This document shows, piece after piece, positions 57,001 through 64,000 of a stretch of 64,000 nucleotides of DNA (position 1 is the stretch's first letter; each line of letters begins with the position of its first letter). The position numbers were made by a program, and so were the translations under genes. The stretch is taken from NCBI GenBank assembly GCA_027924585.1, contig BSBM01000252.1, positions 3,906,001 to 3,970,000 of the forward strand, in the 5' to 3' direction. Source of the DNA: Larix kaempferi. Its lineage: Eukaryota > Streptophyta > Pinopsida > Pinales > Pinaceae. The notes below the pieces were generated by a model. That model was not told the origin of the DNA. It saw only the letters and a program-made list of their open reading frames with translations, and made no database searches.

Positions 57001-57480
57001 TAAATTTTAATTGATTTTGGAGCCACTTGCAGTTACATTAATGCTAATGTGATTGAAATATGTCACCTAGTGAGCAACAAATTACCAGAGTCCAAAAAGG
57101 TGCAGTTAGCCACCGATATGAAATGAAATGTCACCTCAATGACCAAAGACTATTGTTTAAAGATGAATGGATCTCAGACTAGGGACAACCTATATTTAAT
57201 TCCCCTTGGCACTTATGATGTTTTGATTTGGATAGATTAGTTGGAATCACTTTTTTCCAATCTAAATTGTCACAACAAAATCGTCACATGTCTTGATGAG
57301 GACATAAATCCAATTCAAATAAAGGGAATTCCAAGGCCAATATATGTTAGACAAGTCTCAACCATACAAATTAAGAAGAGTATCAAGAAGGGTTTTCAGT
57401 TGTACTTGATCCATGCTAAGGAGGTACTAATTGACGATGAACGATTTGTTGAAGAGTGTGTAGTATTATAGGAGTTTAAA
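57001..57480 (+). pseudogene. Gypsy G aspartic protease, copy 1
   Basis: LIDFGATCSYINANVI corresponds to the retropepsin active site; the catalytic D-S-G-A is D-F-G-A here. The later YDVLI-hydrophobic strand is followed by a stop (TAG at about 57238). A 76-codon frame (57241-57471) continues into the linker to RT. It is non-functional by motif and frame. Confidence 0.8.
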
Positions 57481-58420
57481 GATGTTTTTAAGATGTGCCA
57501 GGATTACCCCCTAAGAGGGATATCGATTTCAAAATCAATTTGGTACCGATAACTATTCCTATATCTAAAGCTCCTTACGAAATGAGCACACCTAAATTGG
57601 ATTTGTAAATGAAATTAGAAGAATTATTGAAGAAGGGTTACATACACCCCAGTGTATCACCATGGGGAGCACCTTCCCTCTTTGTGAAAAAGAAGGATGG
57701 TACCTTGAGGTAGTGTGTGTATTATAGACAATTGAACAAGGCCACCATTAAAAACAGGTATCCATTACCAAGGATTAATGCTCTATTTGATCAATTGCAA
57801 GAATAAAAAGGCTTCTCGAAGATCAACTTGATATTGGGTTATCATCAAGTATGCATTAAGGATGAAGAGAGTAGTAAAACCGCTTTCAAGACCATGTATG
57901 GGAATTATCAATACATCGTTCTGTCTTTTGATTGAAAATTGCACCAGCCACATTTATGTGCCTAATGAATGGTGTATCAAGAGAATTTTTGGATAATTTT
58001 ATTACTGTATTTTTGGATGATATATTAATTTAATCCAAGATAGAGGAATAGCATAAAGAACACCTGAGAATAACTTTACAAATTCTGAGAGAGAATCAAT
58101 TGTGTGATAAGCTGAGTAAGTGCACATTTCACCAAAAGCAATTGTTATATCTGGGTCACATTATCTCTGAGAAAGGCATGACGTTGAACCCTGCTAAAAT
58201 AAAATCTATACAAGAATGTCCTACTCTTAGAAATGTCTCTGAGGTGAGATATTTATGGGATTGGTTGGATATTACATGAGATTTATTGAAGTCTTCTCAA
58301 GAATAGAAAATCAATCCTATTACATCTTTACAAGAGAAAAGTGTAAAGTTCCATTGGACCCAGAAGTGTGAAGACATTTTTAGACTTCTGGAGAAGTTAC
58401 TTACATGTGCAACAATTTTG
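57480..58420 (+). pseudogene. Gypsy G reverse transcriptase, copy 1
   Basis: Motifs in order: [46 protein letters not shown], the catalytic FLDD (58010-58021) and LGHIISEKGM. Stops include TAA at about 57607 in place of Gln, TAG 57711-57713, TAA near 57806 and stops on both sides of the post-FLDD helix. TAG 57711 is shared with copy 2; the others named are private. The active-site acids survive. Confidence 0.9.
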
Positions 58421-58429
58421 AAGATTGTG

Positions 58430-58815
58430 GATCTAAATAGGGAGTATGTAGTATGCATCCATGCATCTCTAGAAGGAATCGGTGGATTTTCTTATGCAAG
58501 AAGGACATCTGATATGTTATGAATCACAAAAATTGAAGGAGCATGAAAATATGTATGGTACCTATGATCTAGAGCTCGAATCTATAGTACATGCATTGAG
58601 AATGTGGACACATTATCTCTTGGGAAGCATATTCGAGTTGAGGTCAGATAATCATAGTTTAAGGTATTTGTTTGAACAACCCAACTTGAATTCTCGTCAA
58701 TATAGATTGATGGAATTCCTAAGTAAATTCAATTTCAAAATAACACATATGAAGGGAAAAGAAGATCGAGTGCAAACACACTCAATAGAAGGAATCAACT
58801 AATAAAGATTGTAGC
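58430..58815 (+). pseudogene. Gypsy G RNase H, copy 1
   Basis: The open stretch 58482-58802 includes GTYDLELESIVHALRMW (Glu), ELRSDNHSLRYLF (Asp), then KITHMKGKEDRV. The first catalytic Asp region lies upstream in a disrupted frame (about 58450). A 1-bp change near 58771 breaks the usual VADALSR end, which copy 2 keeps better (RVANTLNRR). Confidence 0.87.
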
Positions 58816-58914
58816 CATAAGTAGTTGGAAAACATACTTGAAGAGAAAATTGCTAGAAGCATTGATTTCTAATGAGCACTACTTGAAAATTAAAGCAACA
58901 TTATAGTCGAGTAA

Positions 58915-60266
58915 TGTGCCATCGCAATATATGCAGTATAGCTTGGGGAAAGATGGAATTCTCTTGTATTGTGACAAAATTGATGTACCAAATAAGGATG
59001 AATTGAAGAATATTATTCTGCAAGAGATGCACAATGTTCCCTATGTAGGACATTGTGGCTATCCGAAAACCCTTATAGCCGTGAAGAATGAATACTTTTA
59101 GTTGCAATGAGGAAAGAGGCAAAAAGGTTTATTGTTAAGTGCCCCAAGTGTCAAAGGGTTAAAGAAAAGTGAAAACATCCTACAAGTCTATTACATCCAT
59201 TGTCAATTCTAGATTGGAAGTGGGATGTGGTAACCATCGACTTTATCACCAAGTTTCCAAGGACAACGAAGCAACACAATTACATTATGGTGGTGGTCAA
59301 TAAATTAACAAAGTATGCTCATTTTATACCTATCCAGTCAACATTTAAAACAACCAAGATTGCAAAGATCTACATGAAGGAAAGTACCAGACTACATGGG
59401 ATTCCTAAGGCAATTATTTTGGACCGAGATTCCAAGTTTACTTTGAATTTTTGGAAGGGTTTGTTCCAAGAGTTTGGAACCAAACTCAATCTTAGCATAT
59501 CCCATCCTCCAAATTCAAATGGGAATGTTGAATGAGTTAATCAAGTCATTGAATATATGATGAGGATGTACATGATCGATAGACCTACCAAGTTGGAAGA
59601 ATACTTGTATCTGGTAGAGTTTTCCTATAACAATGGATACCATGCATCATTGGAGATGAGTCTGTTTGAAGCTTTATATGGTAGAATGTGCAATGTTCTA
59701 GTGAATTGGGACAAACCTATGGAAAGGTTGATAGTTGGACTTGAAATGCTACATGATATGGAAGAACAAGTGGCCAAAATCAAGCAAAATTTTAAAGTGG
59801 CATAGGATAGACATAAAAGTTATGCTAACAAGGGAAGAATGTTTAAAGACTTCCAAATGGGAGTCTAGGTATTCTTTAAAGTCAGAGGCAAGAAAAGTTC
59901 ATTGAGTCTGGTAAACTAAAAGAAGTTGAAAACCATATTCTATGGACCATTTTAAGGTCCTAAGTAGAGTTGGAGCAGTAGCATATGAACTATCCCTACG
60001 TCTCGCTATTAGAGTGCATAATGTTTTACATGTTTCCTTATTAAAGAAGTACGCACATGATCCTAACCATATACTTGATTGGTCTTTGATACAAGTAGAA
60101 CCAAAGGGATAAATATAGGTTAAACCAGTTGGAATGAAGGATAAAGACACTCAGGATCAAGGCCATAGGATGGGTAAAGGTGGAATGGACCCATTACAGT
60201 CTTGAAGAAGCTACTTGGGAAATGGAAGAAGTTATGTGGGCTAAGTACCCGTATCTATTTTCATGA
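58915..60266 (+). pseudogene. Gypsy G integrase with chromodomain-like tail, copy 1
   Basis: The HHCC finger runs from about 58981 (MHNVPYVGHCGYPKT to KCPKCQRVKEK). The catalytic core has the Asp of VTIDFI (59239-59241), LDRDSKF and the Glu of NGNVE before TGA 59533. The SYNNGYHASLEMSLFEALYG and HVSLLKKY motifs follow after a 1-bp shift near 59946. At about 60151-60264 is a chromodomain-like end, VKVEWTHYSLEEATWEMEE, which places it near the chromoviruses. Stops at 59099, 59533 and 59803 recur in copy 2. Confidence 0.9.
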
Positions 60267-60347
60267 ATTAGAATGATTTTGAAATGTAAATATAAATTTT
60301 GGTTCATGTATTTTTCACTATGAAACATTAAGGATGGTGTTAATCTA

Positions 60348-60359
60348 AGGGGAGGGGAA
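60348..60359 (+). promoter_or_regulatory. Gypsy G polypurine tract
   Basis: AGGGGAGGGGAA lies directly before TGTAACACCC at 60360. It marks the proper 3' end of copy 1. Confidence 0.92.
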
Positions 60360-61083
60360 TGTAACACCCTAGTTTTGAACCCCTGATTAAATATGTAAAA
60401 CTTAATGATGAAAGCCTTGTAGGTTGAACAATTGTGTTTTGCATATATTAATATAAAATATAGCTGGTTGTGGCTGAGGAAAACGATGAAGAGAATGGGG
60501 GACTATGAATTCACTAGGGAGAAGGAAAGGGGGCTACATTTAGCCTAAAGGGGTTAGGATTATGACCCTCACCTAACCTTGAAGCCAAAAAATGCCTTAA
60601 CCATACTTTAATCTTTATACCTCTTGAACTTAATAATTAATCATATAAGCTAATTCAGTATTGATGGTGTCAAGTTGGGGTGTGAATCTTTGGGGAATAC
60701 CACATGGGAATGGTCATCTATTTAAGACGTGCATGCAAGAATATTTTGGGGTCTATCTCTCTCTAATCTTGCTCTCTTGCTTGCTCGTGTTTTGGGGTGG
60801 ATTTCCTGTCCTAAGAGAATGAATCGTTTTCCTGGTTTGGGTTGGTACAAATTCTAAAAACTATATTTTGGACCTGTTTTGAGAACTGAAACCAATCAGT
60901 TGTGGGGTGTAGACTAATATGTCATACCCCTAGTTAATTTACAAGTGAATTGGTGAACCTAGAGTGTGAACCTTCCTTGGTGGAAATTCTATGGTGTTGA
61001 TTAGCAGTGGCGTTCCTAAGGTACTGTAGTGAAGGGTTACCACTATTATGTGTTTGGAATAGAAATCCAGGAAAGGTATGCAT
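60360..61083 (+). repeat. Gypsy G second LTR, truncated
   Basis: About 724 bp match 52165-52895 from the LTR start, then the sequence switches to RT-linker sequence (matching 57430 onwards) at about 61083. At the corresponding sites the first LTR (52891-52898) and copy 1 pol (57426-57433) share the 8-mer ACTAATTG, a plausible microhomology for the joining event. Confidence 0.87.
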
Positions 61084-62030
61084 TGACGGTGAACGATCTG
61101 TTGAAGAGTGTGTAGTATTATAGGAGTTTAAAGATGTTTTGAAGATGTGCCAGGATTACCCCCTAAGAGGGATATCGATTTCAAAACTGATTTGGTACCG
61201 ATAACTATTCCTATATCTAAAGCTCCTTACGAAATGAGGACACCTAAATTGGATTTGCAAATGAAATTAGAAGAATTGTTGAAGAAGGGTTACATACACC
61301 CCAGTGTATCACCATGGGGAGCACCTTCCCTCTTTGTGAAAAAGAAGGATGGTACCTTGAGGTAGTGTGTGTATTATAGACAATTGAACAAGGCCACCAT
61401 TAAAAACAGGTATCCATTACCAAGGATTAATGCTCTATTTGATCAATTGCAAGGATTAAAAGGCTTCTCGAAGATAAACTTGAGATTGGGTTATCATCAA
61501 GTATGCATTAAGGATGAAGAGAGTAGTAAAACCACTTTCAAGACCATGTATGGGAATTATCAATACATCGTTCTGTCTTTTGACTGACAATTGCACCAGC
61601 TACATTTATGTTCCTAATGAATGGTGTATCAAGAGAATTTTTGGATAATTTTATTATTGTATTTTTGGATAATATATTAATTTACTCCAAGACAGAGGAA
61701 GAGCATGAAGAACACCCGAGAATAACTTTGCAAATTCTGAGAGAGAATCAATTGTGTGATAAGCTGAGTAAGTGCACATTTCACCAAAAGCAGTTGTTAT
61801 ATCTGGGTCACATTATCTCTGAGAAAGGCATGACGATGAACCCTGCTAAAATAAAAGCTATACAAGAATGGCCCACTCTTAGAAATGTCTCTGAGGTGAG
61901 ATATTTTATGGGATTGGTTGGATATTACATGAGATTTATTGAAGTCTTCTCAAGAATAGAAAATCAATCCTATTACATCTTTACAAGAGAAAAGTGTAAA
62001 GTTCCATTGGACCCAGAAGTGTGAAGACAG
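61084..62030 (+). pseudogene. Gypsy G reverse transcriptase, copy 2
   Basis: It has the same motifs as copy 1 with fewer stops: 61147-61365 and 61369-61587 are open, separated by TAG 61363-61365, which copy 1 also has. The catalytic FLDD is FLDN (61662-61673), a GAT to AAT change that would abolish activity. A frame change follows the LSFD text at 61587. No gag or protease precedes it. Confidence 0.9.
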
Positions 62031-62079
62031 TTTTAGACTTCTGGAGAAGTTACCTACATGTGCAACAATTTTGAAGATT

Positions 62080-62560
62080 GTGGATCTAGATAGGGAGTAT
62101 GTAGTATGCACCCATGCATCTCTAGAAGGAATCGGTGGATTTTCTTATGCAAGAAGGACATCTGATATGTTATGAATCACAAAAATTGAAGGAACATGAA
62201 AATATGTATGGTACCTATGATCTAGAGCTCGAATCTATAGTACATGCATTGAGAATATGGAGACATTATCTTTTGGGAAGCATATTCGAGTTAAGGTCAG
62301 ATAATCATAGTTTAAGGTATTTGTTTGAACAACCCAACTTGAATGCTCGTCAATATAGATTGATGGACTTCCTAAGTAAATTCAATTTCAAAATAACACA
62401 TATGAAGGAAAAAGAAGATCGAGTTGCAAACACACTCAATAGAAGGAATCAACTAATAAAGATTGCAGCCATAAGTAGTTGGAAAACATACTTGAAGAGA
62501 AAATTGCTAGAAGCATTGATTTCTAATGAGCACTACTTGAAAATTAAAGCAAAATTATAG
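62080..62560 (+). pseudogene. Gypsy G RNase H, copy 2
   Basis: The frame 62135-62560 is open through ESIVHALRIWRHYLLG, ELRSDNHSLRYLF and KEDRVANTLNRR into the linker to integrase (LLEALISNEHYLK). The first catalytic region upstream (about 62095-62130) is in a different frame, as in copy 1. Confidence 0.87.
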
Positions 62561-62569
62561 TCGAGTAAT

Positions 62570-63919
62570 GTGCCATCGCAATATATGCAGTATAGCTTGG
62601 GGAAAGATGGAATTCTCTTGTACTGTGACAAAATTGATGTACCAAATAAGGATGAATTGAAGAATATTATTATGCAAGAGATGCACAATGTTCCCTATGC
62701 AGGACATCGTGGCTATACAAAAACCCTTATAGCTGTGAAGAATGAATACTTTTAGTTGGCATGAAGAAAGAGGAAGAAAGGTTTATTGTTAAGTGCCCCA
62801 AGTGTCAAAGGGTTAAAGAAAAGTGAAAACATCCTACAGGTCTATTACATCCATTGTAAATTCTAGATTGGAAGTGGGATGTGGTAACCATCAACTTTAT
62901 CACCAAGTTTCCAAGGACAACGAAGAAACACAACTCCATTATGGTGGTGGTCAATAAATTAACAAAGTATGCTCATTTTATACCTATCCAGTCAACATTT
63001 AAAACAACTAAGATTGCAAAGATCTACATGAAGGAAAGTACCATACTACATGGGATTCCTAAGGCAATTATTTTGGACCGAGATTCCAAGTTTACTTTGA
63101 ATTTTTGAAGGGTTTGTTCCAAGAGTTTGGAACCAAACTCAATCTTAGCATATCCTATCATCCAAATTCAAATGGGAATGTTGAATGAGTTAATCAAGTC
63201 ATTGAATATATGCTGAGGATGTACATGATCGATAGACCTACCAAGTCGGAAGAATACTTGTATCTGGTAGAGTTTTCCTATAACAATGGATACCATGCAT
63301 CATTGGAGATGAGTCTGTTTGAAGCCTTATATGGTAGAATGTGCAATGTTCTAGTGAATTGGGACAAACCTATGGAAAGGTTGATAGTTGGACTTGAAAT
63401 GCTACATGCTATGGAAGAACAAGTGGCCAAAATCAAGCAAAATTTTAAAGTGGCATAGGATAGACATAAAAGTTATGCTAACAAGGGAAGAATGTTTAAA
63501 GACTTCCAGATGGGAGTCTAGGTATTCTTTAAAGTCAGAGGCAGGAAAAGTTCATTGAGTCTGATAAACTATAAGAATTTGAAAACCATATTCTATGGAC
63601 CATTTTAAGGTCCTAAGTAGAGTTGGAGTAGTAGCATATGAACTATCCCTACGTCCCGCTATTAGAGTGCATAATGTTTTACATGTTTCCTTATTAAAGA
63701 AGTACGCACATGATCCTAACCATATACTTGATTGGTCTTTGATACAAGTAGAACCAAAGGGATAAATCTAGGTTAAACCAATTGGACCGAAGGATCAAGA
63801 CACTCAGGATCAAGGCCATAGGATAGGTGAAGGTTGAATGGATCCATTACAGTCTTGAAGAAGCTACTTGCGAAATGGAAGAAGTTATGTGGGCTAAGTA
63901 CCCGTATCTATTTTCATGA
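62570..63919 (+). pseudogene. Gypsy G integrase with chromodomain-like tail, copy 2
   Basis: The order is as in copy 1. The first catalytic Asp is Asn (VTINFI, AAC at 62893-62895). A 1-bp deletion near 63108 shifts the frame after LDRDSKFTLNF. Stops at 62753, 63186 and 63456 are shared with copy 1. The chromodomain-like end (about 63805-63919) has TAG for Trp and a Trp to Cys change in EEATCEMEE. The element would be inactive. Confidence 0.9.
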
Positions 63920-64000
63920 ATTAGAATGATTTTGAAATGTAAATATAAATTTTGGTTCATGTATTTTTAACTATGAAACATTGAGGATGGTGTTAATCTA

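Larger units (their letters stand above)
52165..64000 (+). mobile_element. Gypsy G: head-to-tail tandem of decayed Ty3/gypsy copies
   Basis: The order is LTR (from 52165), gag, protease, RT, RNase H, integrase, chromodomain-like tail, PPT, a second LTR start (60360-61080) fused directly into a second pol copy (RT, RNase H, integrase, tail), and the window edge. The second copy has no gag or protease. Both pol copies are highly similar and share several stop codons. The text at 63980-64000 matches the bases 12-30 bp before the 60360 LTR, so another LTR should begin at about 64013. Confidence 0.87.

Overview
The window looks like intergenic chromatin from a large, repeat-rich land-plant genome. 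The evidence is nested Ty1/copia and Ty3/gypsy LTR retrotransposons primed by initiator tRNA-Met (TGGTATCAGAGC sites), a BED/DUF659 hAT-like transposase relic, a probable tRNA-derived SINE, AT-rich filler, and no intact host gene. A gymnosperm would fit, but the sequence alone does not settle the species.

Layout. 1-4726: AT-rich, with three short tandem duplications. 4727-4813 and 18756-18915: halves of a putative SINE split by Copia-1. 4814-18755: Copia-1 (+), whose pol is split by its relative Copia-2 (9239-16270, -; target duplication GTATG). 18916-21221: AT-rich filler, then a degenerate coding-like and possibly LINE-like stretch. 21222-30970: element C (+; target duplication GCCAT), a short gag-only element. 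It is split by gypsy E (22686-29644, -; CTTTG), which is itself split by solo LTR F (24542-25833; GCGCA). 31341-36886: element D (+; TGTTA), with 2-kb LTRs around a short interior. 37050-44393: element A (+), full of minisatellites. 44399-51415: element B (-), abutting A so that the two share one TATGT. 51421-52164: hAT-like pseudogene. 52165-64000: gypsy G, a head-to-tail pair of decayed gypsy copies running off the right edge.

Copia-1, Copia-2, A and B form one superfamily. Each has a TATA-bearing LTR with U3 repeats, a Met PBS, a non-coding leader of about 2.5 kb with splice-like signals, at most the RT and RNase H part of pol, then tandem-repeat arrays and a polypurine tract. I find no gag, protease or integrase in any of them. 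They form a graded series: RT plus RNase H (Copia-1, Copia-2), RT core deleted with RNase H open (B), and almost no coding sequence (A). B's two LTRs differ at about two sites, so B moved recently, presumably using proteins supplied in trans. C and D are other non-autonomous LTR types, with one gag-like or unknown frame each. E and G are full-structure gypsy elements that are now decayed. Open frames here are best read as transposon remnants; several long frames lie in repeats and are not genes.
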